The notes under the pieces were generated by a model, which saw nothing but the letters and a program-made list of their open reading frames with translations, searched no databases and was not told the origin of the DNA. The translations under genes were made by a program, and so were the position numbers. Positions 1-12,599 of a DNA stretch of 64,000 nucleotides are shown piece after piece (positions within the stretch are counted from its first letter, which is position 1; every line of letters begins with the position of its first letter). This stretch comes from Cycas panzhihuaensis (lineage: Eukaryota > Cycadophyta). The stretch lies in contig CM041465.1 in assembly GCA_023213395.1 (NCBI GenBank), positions 115,885,741 through 115,949,740 of the forward strand. Direction: 5' to 3'.

Positions 1-39
1 AGCTAGAAAACAGATTATAATTGCTTTACTTCCTTATTT

Positions 40-540
40 ATAACTTTTTGTGTCCCTAGTTACAACCACTCTACTTCTCTAGTTACAATCTTATGTATCC
101 TAGGTTATAGCCACTTTACTTCCTTAGTTGTAACCTTATGTATCTCAAGTTGTAACCACATTGCTTCTCTAGTTACAACCTTCTATGCTCTAGGTTATAA
201 CCATTTGGATTCTTTGGTTGCAACCTTTTATGTCCTGGGTTGTAACCTTTTGCATCCTGAGTTACAACCACTTTACTTTCTTAGTTGTAATCTTATATCT
301 TGAGTTGCAACCATTTTACTTCCTTAGTCGCAACCTTCTATGTCTTAAGTTATAATCACTTGGCTTCTTTGGTTATAACCTTCTATAACTTGAGTTGCAA
401 CCACTTGCTTTTTACTTATAACCTTCTACATCCCAAGTTGCAACCAATTAGCTTCTCTAGTTGCAACCTTCTACATCCCAAGTTACAACCATTTGCTCTT
501 CTAGTTGCAACCTTCTACATCCTAGGTTACAACCTTTTGA
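40..540. repeat. Degenerate minisatellite, about 45-bp unit with a 22-bp half-unit
   Basis: The words gttacaacc / gttgcaacc / gttataacc recur roughly every 22 bases, alternating with 'acttnnttctctta' and 'ttctacatcccaa' spacers. This gives a higher-order unit of about 45 bases and about eleven imperfect copies. The array lies just past the end (in minus-strand terms, 3') of the old gypsy pol region, where the 3' untranslated part of that element is expected. A short ORF over it (300-650) is a by-product of the repeat and is not called. Confidence 0.85.
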
Positions 541-611
541 AACCCTCTTTAATTTATCATTATCTTAAAATCATTGAGAAAAAATTGGTCTCATGGTTTC
601 TGCCTTTTTTT

Positions 612-1660
612 TCTAACTTACCATGTATCAATTTAGTTAACTTCTATTGACTATTTTAATGAGCAATATTCCATTGAGCTATTAGAGTTGTACTACTCCA
701 TTATGTTAAATTTGGTTTACCTTATATGGATCAAGCCATCACAATTTTAGTTTTTTTAGCTTTATGTGAAATTTACTATCATACAAAAGTATGAGATCTC
801 CTTCTTAAAATTATAGGACTTTAAGATGTCAATTGTGCCATGCTTTTCATCTTTGCTTTTCTACTTTTAATTCCCATAAAGCCCTTGCCCAATTTTTATC
901 TAATTTTATTAATTCCATAAATCATTAGTCTTGTGAATAATCTTCTAATAGTCCTAATTAAGATGCTACTTACAAGTTTTCCATCTAAAACTCTAAAGGA
1001 AGCATGACTTCTAACCCATAGATCAATTGAAATGGTCTTTGTCTATGGGGTATTTTTACTATTATCTTATTAGCCCATAATACATAATGAAGATGCTTGG
1101 CCTAGTCTGTTCATCCCTAATTACAAATTTTAGATAGTTCCAATTTCAAAATTTTATTCATACTTTCTACTTATTTGTTCACTCAAGGATAATATGGGGA
1201 AGATTTTAAATGCTAGATTAAAAATTCTTGCATAAGATGCTCTATTATTTTATTAAGGAAGTTCTTTCCTTAATCACAGACAATTTCTAACAGATAACTA
1301 AACCAAATGATTATTATTTCATATAAAAATCAGGCTATGCTTTAGGCATCATATGTCCTTATTACTTTTGCTTTGATCCATTTTATTAAAACGTTTGTAG
1401 ATACCAAAATATATCTTGCATTTGTATAGCTTATCGATGGACTAATAGGGCCAACAAAATCTAATCTTCATTTTTTAAATGGAGTTTGGGCTAATATAGG
1501 ACATAAGGGCATAAATTAATTTCTCACTAGCTTTTCCACTCACTAGCACACATCGCAACTACAAACCTATTTCTATACATATTTAAAATTGTTGGCCACT
1601 AAAGTCCTACTGATAAGATTTTCTTAATTATTGGCTTGGTACCTTGGTGTCTTGTTGTAG
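612..1660 (-). pseudogene. Integrase of the old gypsy element (degraded)
   Basis: Minus-strand translation shows the zinc-finger end (CSCDVC near 1,541-1,566) and the core stretch IVCD*GKNF near 1,258-1,288, which matches the second catalytic Asp region and carries an in-frame stop. The typical C-terminal signature FQLIYGLEVMLPLE follows at 990-1,032. Further left come the tail motifs GDLILLYDSK (about 775-800) and WLDPYKV, corresponding to the GPY/F module, ending near 612. No chromodomain is evident after it. Integrase would insert element cDNA into nuclear DNA; this copy has many stops and cannot be functional. Confidence 0.8.
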
Positions 1661-2029
1661 CTCCCTTGTGAGCCTCTCAAATGACAATTTTGACTTCATG
1701 CTCTATTATGCACCTTCCTAGAACTTGATTTGATCCTAACCTATATAACATTCCTTAGATTAATAGGAAGGGAATAGTTTTTCTAATAAAACTCTATTAT
1801 TCTATCCATTCCATTCCCCATAGTGTTTGCCTTATTACCAAGTATCATGTAATATCTTCATACTAATTAGGGATTGCTTCAATAGAGAATAATTTCATGT
1901 CTAGAAAATCATCTTGGATTCCTATTACTAGTTCTCCCTCTACTTCCTTTGATAATAAATTTGGGATTATATGCTTAGCTCCCATTTTGACTATGATTTT
2001 AAAATTAAATTCTTAGAACAACATAAGCC

Positions 2030-3290
2030 GTCTACTTATTCTTCCTTATACTATGGGTTTATTGATTAGGTACTAGAGGGCCTGATGATCTACCAAAAAA
2101 ATAAATAAATTAGCTAGCAAATAATATCTAAATTTTTGAACAACATATATCATGCCCAGGCCTTCTCGTTCCATCACCAAGTAGTTTTTCTCAGCCTTTA
2201 TCAAATTTCGGCTTGCAAAATAGATTGGAAGGTTCATTTTATTATCTTCTAGCTATGTTAATATGCATCCAATAGCAAATAAGGAGGTTTCAACATACAC
2301 ATGGAATAACTTATCCTAATTCAAAAATCTAAGAATTTGTGTTTGGGCTATTTTTCTTTTTAATAATCCAGATGCAGCTATTATTGTAGCTTCCACTACA
2401 ATCTAGTCTTCTTATTTAATAAGATTTCTAGGGGATTAACTATCTAAGCATATCTTTTTATAAACTTATGATAGTAACTTATCATTCCTAAGAATCCTTT
2501 AACTTGCTTATGCATCTTTGGTACTAGAAAATTTAGTATTACTACTACCTTGTTTGGATCTATGAGTAATCCATTCTTCATAACTACATAACCCAATAAG
2601 GTCCTAAACAGTACCATAAAAGTATATTTTATAGGATTTAAACATAACTTATTTTCTCTACATGTTTTAAGCATTAAATGCAAATAACCAAGATGATCTT
2701 TCAATAGAGTAAACAATGTCTAATCATCTGAAAATACCTCAATTTTTTTTCCTATTATTCACTTGAAAATATTAAAGATTATTCTTTGGAATATAGCAAG
2801 GACATTGGTCAGTCAAAATGACATTACTATGAATGTGTATGTGCCCCATTCTATTACAAAAGTCGTCTTTAATTGATCCTCTAGTATAATCTAAACCTAG
2901 TTATATCTGTTGAATCCATCTCTAAATAAGTAAACCTCATGTCCCACAAATTTTTCCAAAATATCTTTAGTAAATAGAATCATGAATGGATCTTTTCTTA
3001 TTGCCTTGTTTAAGGCTCTACAGTTAACACAAACTCTAAGCTTTCCATTTTTCTTAGGGATGACTATAATAGGACTCAACCATCTATCATTTTAACTTCA
3101 AAGATATAATCTACTTCTAATAGTTTATCAAGTTCATCTTTCACTTTTTTCTTATATCTTGGATTCAAATAGTATGGTTATTATCTTATTAGTTTAGATC
3201 CTTCCACTAGTTCAAACTTATACTCTCCTAATTTGAGTGAAATACCTTTTAAATCCTTATAGGACTAAGCAAATACATCCTTATATTCTA
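2030..3290 (-). pseudogene. Reverse transcriptase and RNase H of the old gypsy element (degraded)
   Basis: From right to left on the minus strand the linker motif DVFA*SYKDLKGI (near 3,270) is followed by KVKDELDKLLEVDYIFEV, then PIIVIPKKNGKLRVCV and LNKA (2,980-3,079). After GFNRYN comes the catalytic box as FSDD (usual YVDD or FADD) near 2,720, then LNPIKYTFMV and LLGYVV. RNase H follows with FHVYVETS (Asp to Glu), PIYFASRNLIKAEKNY and the terminal LVDHQAL near 2,090. Order and spacing are those of Ty3/gypsy RT-RNase H. Scattered stops show it is inactive. The closest lineage within gypsy was not determined. Confidence 0.85.
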
Positions 3291-4439
3291 AAAATAAAGA
3301 GGTAGCCTACTGCACCATTTCCTCATTTTAATAATCTCCTAGGTTGATCATTTGAGTTTATTCTTCCATTCCAATATTGATTTCCCTTGTTTTTAATTTT
3401 TCTCCCTTCACTATTTTGCCATCTGAGCTTATTATATGAGCTAGCAGAATATCTATTGTACATTCTCCATATTCTAATACAGAATAACTTGCAAGAATAG
3501 ATTGAGTTTCTTATTTAATATTCCCTTCTTCTTTAGCCTTAATCTAAAAGTAATGTTTTTCCTTTTCCATTACCTTTTCTTTCGATATTTGCAAAATTCC
3601 CTTAATATATTCATCTCTACTATAATATGCAAAAGTCTGGTAGAAATATTCTACCATTGAATCCTATTCTATTAATTTCATCTTTTTATAGGAATTATAC
3701 CAAACTATAGAAATTCCTTTAAAAGTTATTCCCCAGTATTATGTCCACTTCCTTTTGGTAATTCCACCTATTAACCACATTTGAACATAATTCTATACAT
3801 GTAAACGTGGGTCATCCCCATTCTAGAATAAAGGGAGTTCATATTTTTGAAACCTAATAAAAATGTTTTTACTTATTTCTTGCTAGGATTCAAAGAATTG
3901 TGCATATACATCATACCATAATCATGCTTGGCCTATTAGAGAATAAGGAAACACAAGATACCAAAATTGTTGCTGCTATTTATTCTTCATTATATCAATA
4001 CATTATTCTAGATGTTTCTTAGTTTGGCCTAGATAATCATCATATTTAGGTAATTCATAAAATATAGAAGCTAATTTTCCTTGTATGTTCTTCTCTATTT
4101 GTGGAAGCTTTGATTGTATTTTTTCTCCTCCCTCCTCTTTTGAAGAATCTATGTAGAATTCCAAATGATAGCCTGAGGCCGATTCTATTTCTTTCCAAGC
4201 ATTATAAATCTAATTCAACATATAGGATGATGAAGGGTTATTTGGTAACATTAGTTGTATTTAAAAAGTCATCTCTGAATAAGGACCTTTTGTTGATTCT
4301 ATAGTTACTGTTGTAGATGAAGCTCAACCTTCATCTTTAATTTTATCTATCTATGGTCTATCTAAACACAAGGGAAAAGTTATCATCTTTTCTCCTATTA
4401 GTACAGTAAATGTATATTTACCCCAATCTTAGATTACCT
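3291..4439 (-). other. Protease-to-RT linker of the old gypsy element
   Basis: This stretch lies between the recognised protease and RT domains in minus-strand order. It is AT-rich, has many stops on both strands and shows no domain I recognise. A 67-residue plus-strand ORF at 4,101-4,304 has no recognisable features and is treated as chance. Confidence 0.5.
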
Positions 4440-4895
4440 TCATAGCCAATAGCCAAGGTCTCCCCAGTAAGGCCAGGTAAGTCCTCCTTTGGTCTTGCAT
4501 TCAAACCACTACAAAATCTAATAATATAGTAACCTTTACCATAGTTACTAAAACATTCAATAGTGTACCCATAGGCCTTACCTACAATTGATTAACTAGT
4601 CTAATGGAATAATCAGGGGCCCCCGCATTGGGCCTTCCTGGAGCTATCTATGAAGATTTAAGTAACACATTCACTCTTGAGCCCCCATCCATAATAGTTT
4701 TATGTAAGGTTGATATAAAGACCATCACCAGGACTTTGGGGTCTACTCTTGTATCTTTTATATCCTTGAGTACTAGTTTCTCAATTTGTTTCAATACTAA
4801 TTGTCGGAAATAACCCACTTCCCACTATTCAAATACAACTAATATAGGAATTGATACTCCTAATTCAATAACTATATCTTTTGTGGTTTGTCACT
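4440..4895 (-). pseudogene. Aspartic protease of the old gypsy element (degraded)
   Basis: The minus-strand frame reads IMDGGSRVNVLL near 4,680-4,715, equivalent to the D-[STG]-G-[SA] active site of retropepsins, here DGGS. After in-frame stops come RPMGTLLNVLV and the flap/C-terminal motif LALLGRPWLLAM (about 4,440-4,475), the usual hallmark of plant gypsy protease. Upstream, up to about 4,890, the frame continues as EKLVLKDIKD and ELGVSIPIL, consistent with the end of gag. The protease would mature the Gag-Pol polyprotein. Confidence 0.75.
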
Positions 4896-5829
4896 AAAAT
4901 ATGAAATGACAAAAAATATATTTATGAGAAAAGACAATGTAAATAATAAGAATTCATTTGACAATGAAGGTATGAATGGCTGCACACAAGTGAACTGCAA
5001 TGTATAAGGTTCAAAGATCAACGTATATAACATGAATGATTAAACATGGGCCGGGCGACTATACGCAAACAGGTGCAATAATTAGTTAGCATAGAATAAT
5101 ACATGATTGCTCAAATATATCAAATAGGTAGCGAATATATCATGAAAATGTTGATGACCCATGGGCTGAGACTAGATATATATTTGGCAGAAAATAGTCT
5201 TACATGGGCTCCGTTAAGTCATCACGCACAAGCTTATGAATATGGCGACAGATTAAGTCTTCAATAGGTGATTAGAAAAATAAAAGACTATAAATGTATA
5301 AACGATAGTGCAAATATCAATGACATATTTCAATCAATTGTAATGCATTAATGATAGTTGCACATATATATTAGTAGGCAATACAGAATCATCATGTGAG
5401 GGTGATAACATATAAAACATGGCAGCTGTAAATAGTAATCATTTCTCCATGGTGATCAATATAATATGTGAACTTAGGTGATTTCATATATAGCTACGTA
5501 TTCAAACTTTCTCTAGATTCTCAATATGTGAGTCTATCACAGTCTTTCTCCAACATCTTTTATGATTACTAAAACTCTCACTCTAAATAACTTACTCTTT
5601 TTAATGCACCTTTCCACAGATGCATAGCAGAGATGGTATACGACTTTAATAAATCCACTTGGTCAACATTACAATAATCCACATATAGATACACTCAGAA
5701 TCACTTTGCAATTGCCTCTCACCTGTTGTATGAATCCTCTTTATTAGCCTTACACAAATGTATTCTCACAGGATCAAATGGATTTTGCACAAATGAATTA
5801 GCAATTATCATAGGTTTAATTCAGGGTTT
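4896..5829 (-). other. Non-coding remnant, probably leader of the LTR element whose LTR is at 22,683
   Basis: No protein domain on either strand; AT-rich with many stops. Removing the Tat insertion joins this DNA to 22,282-22,670, which runs into a primer-binding site and LTR. It is therefore most simply the interior of that minus-strand element. The boundary with the old gypsy near 4,895 is approximate, and no second LTR copy was found here. Confidence 0.4.
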
Positions 5830-5834
5830 CACCT
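5830..5834. repeat. Target-site duplication CACCT (left)
   Basis: CACCT directly precedes the TG that opens the 5' LTR. The identical five bases follow the CA that closes the 3' LTR at 22,277-22,281. Five-base duplications are normal for LTR retrotransposon integration. Confidence 0.9.
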
Positions 5835-8382
5835 TGTTTCCTGACTTCCGGGAATGGATACGGAATCACCGACTCAGGTAAGTGCAGGTATGTCTCTCAC
5901 ATTATCGTCACTTTCTTTTACTGGATGTTTACTTGCGTATCTGCATGTGTATGACTTTGTGGGCGGCCTTGTAGTCGTCCACACCTATGCTAGCCTATGA
6001 CGACTATAGCAGGGGCACACTCCCAGCGAGTGTGGCACCCTGGTGACCGCATTACTTCCGCATCCGCCTCCTCGCTCCCCGGATCCACTAGGTTTGCGCC
6101 ACCTCACTGGTGTGATGACTCATCATCGTTTGGTCAACTTGCCACCCAACTCGAGCCCTATTTTTGCTCCTTTGGACCCGTTTTATTAGCTTGTTTGCTC
6201 CCGGGTAGGTGTTCTAGCTTTCTATTAGCCTTTTCTGTCCTCTACCCCCGGCCTAGACTGGTTGGTGGGCCCCAGTTTTGGCTTTAGGTGCGTCTGCCGA
6301 TTTTTGTGATCATTGGAATATCTGTGATGCAGAAATTCCCGGCCACGACTATCTCAGTTCTTTTAAAATTGTGCCGTGGCAATTTCGCATTTATTGCGAA
6401 ACTGCCACGTGGCTCGCACTTTATTTCTCTTCCAGCTGCGCCCTAATCGCATGCTTTAGGGTTTTACTTGAGTACTTAAGCCCTTTTTGGCTCATTTTCA
6501 AGGATCTTTTTGCTCACTTTTAGAATTGCTCTTAAGGAAACACTCTCCTACTCTGCTTCTCTCTGCTGTTTGCTGTATCAACTGGACCTGCACCCTTCAT
6601 ACAGCGCCCAGCTCTCCTTTGGCGTGGCTGAGACATTCTCCCAGCCCCTCAAATGCCTTGGAGAGGGCTCCTTTGAAGTGGTTTCTAGCTGATCTTCGCC
6701 CAGGCAGTCCATAGGCGCCCCAAGTGCAGGTGTTTCCCGTCACGTCTCCGTAGCAGGGCCTCAAACCTGCTCTACTTCAGATCTGGGCTGATTTATCAGT
6801 CCCTCTCCACTGCCTTTTGGATGAGGCAAATCCCTTGCCTCTTCTCTTCAGGTATTCCTTGTTTTTATGCTTGTTTTCTTGTGATATTCATGCTTCAGCT
6901 TGTTTGCTCTTACTTGTTGCTTGAGAGTTGGTTGTCCTCCCTTTTGGGGGTTGTTATACCACTCTCCCTGTGCTTCTTGCCTGCGTTTGCTATCCAAGGT
7001 AGCGGCGTTGAGGGGTTGCATAGGTTTTGGAGAGGAGCTGGGTGGATTCCGTACCACCTTCCACGCTCCCTGGGCGGCTCTAAGCCCCCAAAACCTCCCT
7101 CTCGCCCGTCGCCTTTGGCTTGCAAACAAGGGTTTGAAGGCTCCTTTGGTTGCCCAAACCGGTGCCACAAGTTGCGACCGATTTGGGGCCTTTGCTGGGT
7201 TTGGGCATCACTCATAAGTCCCAACCCGGTTTCTTGCTCCATCTTTCTTCCCGGGTCACGGTTTGCTCCCATAGCATCTGGTTCGGCGGGTACCCTTGGG
7301 CCTCTCCTTGCCCCTTTTGCGCCATTTTCCAGCCCTTGCTCTTGACTTTCTCCTCACGCCTCATGGCTCTTGGGGAGGTTTGGGCATCATTTATGGAGGT
7401 AGGCCACCCGAGGCTTACCCAATCATTTACTTTCACTTTGGTCACTTTCTTTGATTTCATTGTTGGATTAGCACTAACGCATGTATATTCAAATTCTCGT
7501 TTATGTTATTTAGGCACATATTGTTAGAGTTTTTTGTGTTACATGTTAGTGCTCTTCCTTCGGGAAGAGAAAGAGACCGCTATTGCTTACAGGTACTTGG
7601 GAAGCATGGAGTGCATCGCCCGTGGGCCTAGCTACCGGTAAGCACCTTCGTATGCGTTTTGTTTTCATGCTACTTCATTTACTAGTTGGTGCTTCCTTTC
7701 TTTCTTGGCATTGCATTTGATTTTTCGGGGAAGGTAAGGAAGCCCCCTCTTCGTCCGCCGCAATATCTCGCATCCCAGACGCTGCAGAGCGGTTGGGTGC
7801 TCCTCGGGAAGGCTACTTCGTCTCGCACGCCTTCGCTCCAGGTGCACGTTTCGTTCCCCTCCGCTATCCTTTCTTTTCCTTTTATTTCTTTTGTAGTAAT
7901 TAGTACACTGAAGGATAAAAGGGGAAAATTGGTTTGGTACTTGTTTGCAATTCGTTTGTCTTGTTTCATGCATCTTTATCATTCGTAGGAAAGATTGTAG
8001 GAGTCCTCCTTTACCTTACCTTTCCTTCTCTCTCCTTAACCACACGAGTGCCTTGCTTCCCGCATCACTCGTGTACCCTTGCTAGGTTGTGTAGGCTTGC
8101 TCTTGGCCTGTCTCCATTACGTCTTCTCTTCCCCCCTTCTGGCCACCCAAGGGCGGGAGGGTCCTATTCAGTCAACCTGTGTTTGCCCTACGCACCTTCA
8201 CCCCTTATTCGAAGTGGTGAAGGGTCACCGGATAGTAGCCATACTCCATTGCAGATCCCGAACTCGGCCCAAGACGGGCGCCTGGTGGTAGTTACCCATC
8301 TTTTAGGTCCCACCTTCTATCATTCCACCACTCACTCTCTCTTACACCTATCAGTTAGGTAGTTATCCGTAGCGGTCGTCCT
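5835..8382 (+). repeat. 5' LTR of the Tat element
   Basis: Starts TGTTTCC and is collinear with 19,719-22,276, for example the shared stretches around 5,850-5,950 / 19,735-19,835 and 7,670-7,740 / 21,560-21,635. It ends just before the TGG of the primer site. Small indels and many substitutions separate the two LTRs. A possible core promoter word TACTTAAG lies near 6,473, conserved in the other LTR, but this is weak. ORFs inside it (up to 174 codons) do not keep the same frame in the other LTR and are not genes. Confidence 0.9.
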
Positions 8383-8400
8383 TGGCGACCATACTGGGGA
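8383..8400 (+). promoter_or_regulatory. Primer-binding site of the Tat element
   Basis: TGGCGACCATACTGGGGA starts at the LTR end, as expected for the site where the 3' CCA end of a tRNA primes minus-strand DNA. The TGGCGA...TGGGGA form resembles the tRNA-Arg-type sites I recall for Ogre/Tat elements; the exact tRNA was not checked. The leader from 8,401 to 8,556 shows nothing else I recognise. Confidence 0.75.
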
Positions 8401-8556
8401 CTGCCAGTAAGGGAGCTAGTTTCGCTCTCTTCGGTTGGTTTCGCTACTCTTATGTGATCCTTTTTCATACTTATCTCGATCCCCACGTTGGGTAACCCCC
8501 CAACGCATGTGTTTTACCGCTCTTTCTCCTTTCCTAACATTGTCGGTTGACCTTGC

Positions 8557-10859
8557 ATGCGGCGTTTCTCTCGTCGTTTGCGCGGTCTACCTCCTTTGTT
8601 AGAGGACCTCGAGTATTGCCTTCTTGCCTCGTCGGATTCTGATTCGACTATGGAGGGATACTCTTCCGATTGGACCTACCACACTTCAGCCATGGAAACC
8701 CATGCCTTTCCTCCTGTTATTCCCGGGTCCACCCAAGAGGGTGACGACCCCCTTTATTATCCAAACGACCAACCCCTTTTTTTCGATGCTCATCCTTCTA
8801 CCCACGCCGTAGAAGGACCCGTTCCTCTTGAGGGTTGCCACGTAGTTGGCAATTCTTATGAGGAATGTTCCGAGGATCCTACCTTATTTGAGGTTCTGAT
8901 CACCTCTTACGAGTGTGTTGGGACTCCTCCTGTCGACGTAGTTGAAGCTTTCAACGAGTGTTGCCGCGCAACATGCTTGCAACCGCGTCCTAGGTGGTTT
9001 GAGGATGTTCTTCGTGGAGGGGCCTCTCCCTCTTCCGCTCCCCCACCTCATGCCTCATCCTCATCCACCCTTCCTATGACCACAAATCCCTTCGTGCCTA
9101 CATGTGCGTCCCACTAGTTCCCTGCAGTGGGGGCGTGCGTGGCACCTTCCGTCCCTCATCAAGGTCCTAATGCCTTAGGATCTTCTCGTGGTGTGTATTT
9201 CCCTCAATTGAGGGTTAGCATACCCGCTCCTAATCAAACCAATGTGCCATCCCCTAATGTGGCGATCACAGTCCCTAGTAGGCCCATTGGCCCTACTAGC
9301 TTTCCAACCACTAGTCATGTGGGATCCGCTCCCACGCATCCTCCAGCCCAGCACGTTGGTGCTTCCTTCTACGTTCCCCCAGGATATACTTCTCAACCTT
9401 GGGGGCAGGGTAGAGGAAGTTGTCTTCCCGTTTATGGGGTGGATCCGCTACACCCATATGGGGTTGCTCCACCTACGGGTGGCCCATATGGGCAAAACCC
9501 GCCCACATCCGTCTTGCCCTTCTTCCAACGCAATCCCATCCGTTGTGCCTTCGCAAGGGAACCTGACTCCCTTCCAAGGCACCTACCCCCATGCCTATTT
9601 TCAGCAAGGGGCGCTTCCTCAAGGAGGGATAGGTGTTCCACCCCCACCCGCTCCTTGTGCGTTACCTACTTCGACATTCGTTGATCCTACGGTTCAGGCA
9701 AGGGCACGCCCCTTCATGGACTTTAGGTCAACCCCTCTTTCAGTTGAGGCGTTGCGAACCAACTTGCCGCCTCATCCCCCTGAAGTTCCTAGATTCGATG
9801 GAACTTCGTCGCAAGACCAGGCGAAGCATGTCTGTAGTTTTTCTATGGCATGCATCGATTACTGGGCTTACGACCATATTTTAATGAAACTATTCCCGAG
9901 ATCCTTGTAGGGTGACGCCCTCAAATGGTTCTACCATCTCCCTGCCCATTCAATCCATTCATTCCAGCAATTGGTGGATGAGTTCATCAACTATTTTGAT
10001 GTAGCTCGTCCATTCGAGAGCGGAATGAAGTCTCTTCTTTCACTCAAATAAGGTCACGATGAGATGAATCGTGACTTTGTGCGGTGATTCCACGACTTGC
10101 TCCACTCCACTACGGCAACATTGCCCGAGGAGCTGAAGCGAGACCTGTTCGTCAATGCGCTTCGTCCCGAAGTCCACGTGGAAGTCCTCAAGATGGGGGC
10201 GACCACATGTGATTCCGCGATCCCCAAGTGCTTGGCGTTGGAGGCTATTGAGATCCAAGCGGGTCTCAAGAAACCTCTTAAGCCCTCACAACGCCATGAG
10301 GCACCACCCCCCACCAAGGATACCAAACCTTCCCAGGCGACGCGGTCTTCCTCTCATCCTACCGAGAGGACTTTAGACCCTCTCACATCAACTATATGCT
10401 CATTCGAGCGTACGATGAAGGAGCTCAAGCTTCAAGATCCTTCATCTCCTACATCAAACAAGCAAGTCCAACAAACTACCCAAGCTCCTCTTCCCAGGAA
10501 TGGAAATGCCCAGTCCTCTCAAGCCAGGAGGTCTGACCCCCCGCTTGAGAAGAAGTGGTGCTCCATTCATGGGGATTGCTTCCACGACGATTCGCGTTGT
10601 AGGGCCTAGCATCCAAAGGATGCCCCTCGATGCGATCCTTCTCCCAAACGGGCCTCAAGGCCTAATTTGGATCAACCAGTTCATAAGGATCCATTCCCTA
10701 AGCATGGGGAACATTATCGCAATACCCAAACCAAGAACAACCGTAACCGAGGAAGATCGTCTGATCCCCGTCCTTCCCGCGATAAAGGGAAGGGCGCTAG
10801 GAATTCTTCTTCCTCTTCTCGTTCTCTAGTAGTCGCACCGTTGCCTTCACGACCCTAGC
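8557..10859 (+). pseudogene. gag of the Tat element (broken)
   Basis: A first ORF runs from ATG 8,557 to a TAG at 9,115, then the frame continues as a Pro-rich region to about 9,540, where it shifts. A capsid-like segment follows: VPRFDGTSSQDQAKH (about 9,785), GDALKWFYHLP and FINYFDVARPF, then EELKRDLFVNALRPE (10,127-10,170). A nucleic-acid-binding knuckle CSIHGDCFHDDSRC lies near 10,560-10,600. It has C-x2-H-x4-H-x4-C spacing, the variant seen in Tat/Athila Gag rather than CCHC. At least four stops and one frameshift interrupt it. Gag would form the cytoplasmic particle packaging the RNA. Confidence 0.8.
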
Positions 10860-11269
10860 AGGGGAAGAAGGTGATCGATTGAAGCAACTCCCACTTTTGC
10901 CCTTACGCGATCTCAAGCCGCTAAGGAAGTAGCGGGAGCTTTTTGTCCTCCTGCTCCTTCCGACCCTCTTTCGGAGACCCTTCCTCCGGAAGTCCCTCTC
11001 TTTCCCAAGGCTATTCCTATATGCCCGGGTCGTTACGATTTCCGAAGGGCACTTACCCAACCTACTGGGAAGGGTAAGCCTTTCTCTGTCATGGACGAGC
11101 TCCATACGGTCGTTGCAGGAATGTCCTTGATGGACGTTCTGAGGAGTTGTCGGCGGTGGGCCCTCCTCCTGGAAGCTTTAGGATCGAGTGATGTACCTGT
11201 CCACGCTTTGGGTGTCGCCCAAGGTTGTGGACCCGCTATTTCCTTTGATCCTAAGGATCTTCCCCTTAG

Positions 11270-11640
11270 GTGAAAGGGAACGCTGGAACTTCCCATTCAC
11301 CATCACTATCGATACGCCTGATTGTACTCTTCGAAGAACTGTTGTCGACAATGGTTCTTCTGTCAATGCCATGCCCTTGCGTGTCATGTAAGAGCTTGGT
11401 ATTTCTGCCTTGAAACCCGTTCCCTGGCGATGCCAAGGGTATGACGGTAGCGAGAAGACCCCTTTGGGATCTATCGCGATTCCGCTTACCCTTGAGGGTA
11501 AGACCGTTCTTGCCGACGTTGTAGTCCTTGACGTTGATGTGGATTACAACCTCCTTCTAGGTCGTCCATGGCTCGATCAAATGGGAGCCGTGTGCTCGAC
11601 CCTTTAGGGACAACTTAAATTCGTCCATGACGGATGAATG
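11270..11640 (+). pseudogene. Aspartic protease of the Tat element
   Basis: The translation around 11,338-11,391 gives TVVDNGSSVNAMPLRVM, with the active-site triad as D-N-G-S instead of D-S/T-G-S. After one stop (about 11,389) the next ORF contains SEKTPLGSIAIPLTLEG, a long VLDVDVDYNLLLGRPW (ends about 11,575) and DQMGAVCSTL. The LLGRPW end is the usual closing motif of plant gypsy proteases. Upstream DNA 10,860-11,269 links it to gag and carries several overlapping short frames, no single one of which is open. The stops make it a pseudogene. Confidence 0.8.
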
Positions 11641-12590
11641 AGAGTGATCCCCCGCGAACGCCCTTTTACTAAGCAAACTCGCTCTACTAGTTCGACAAAC
11701 CCAGGTTCATCCACTCATGCCTCGGCTTGCTCTATTGGGATACCTAATCCGTCTGAAGAAGACCCCACGTCTTCTCCTCCTAGTCTCACGCGGTTCGCCC
11801 CTATTGGCGTTGGGAGTTACGGGTACCTTGCTTCGTTCAGCAATGATGAGTCGCTTGACGAAGACGACGATTGTCCTCACCTCGTCTCTTTCCTTCGCGC
11901 CAATAGGTCGCACCTGCCTTGTTCTAGATCCCCGTCTAGAACCTCTCTCATTGGTGAGGCTAGCCCCTGGTGCGTGTCACACGTCATCGCTCGTGTTGAC
12001 CTACCTGTCGCCAATTCTCCTTTTTCATTACCCCCCGCAAGTAATGGTTTTGAAGAATTGCCTTTCGCTCCTTCCGAGGGGCACCTTTCTGTTTTTCCTT
12101 CAGATCTCCGTGAGGAAGCTGAGCAACCCGACGGTCATCATGGTCCCGTTGCTCTCACTCCCTCCGGCGCTTCTCCTACTCGAAGTAAGGTCATCCATGG
12201 GGTGGATTATTTCGAGGACAATGAAGCCCTGCTCGAGCATCTAGTAGGCCTTGCGCCTAACACGCCTCGGTCACCACCGCTTGGTCACGGAAGACCCTCA
12301 CGATCGGATCCACGCTGGCGATCCGATCCGCCTCTATTCCTCCTCCTCCCGTTGATCTTGCCCCTCTCCACTTCGAGGAGGGCAATGCCATGTGCATGGG
12401 GCAACTCAAGGCGTAGTCTTGGCCCCTGCAAGGTCATTAAGGTTGGGTCGAATGTTCTCGATGAGGTAAGAGAATACTCCTACATTCCGTGAGTTTGAGA
12501 CGTTTTCATGTGGGATTATGCTGACATGAAGGGAATTGATCCCTCTATTGTCACTCATAACCTCACCACCCTTCCTAGCGCGCCTGTGTG
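11641..12590 (+). pseudogene. Protease-RT linker ORF, low complexity, acidic/Ser-Pro rich
   Basis: A 284-codon open frame at 11,638-12,492 covers the region between protease and RT. It is rich in Ser, Pro and short acidic runs such as DESLDEDDDCPH and has no domain I recognise. A variable linker of this kind between protease and RT is compatible with large Tat elements. Some continuity with pol is seen near 12,520 (DYADMKGIDPSIVTHNL), a motif position that precedes RT. It may be purely structural or an evolutionary remnant. Confidence 0.55.
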
Positions 12591-12599
12591 CCGTAAGCG

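Noticed and set aside
1-540. Regular repeat spacing reminiscent of a CRISPR array
   Set aside because: Units are degenerate with no conserved repeat and unique spacer; a plant minisatellite.
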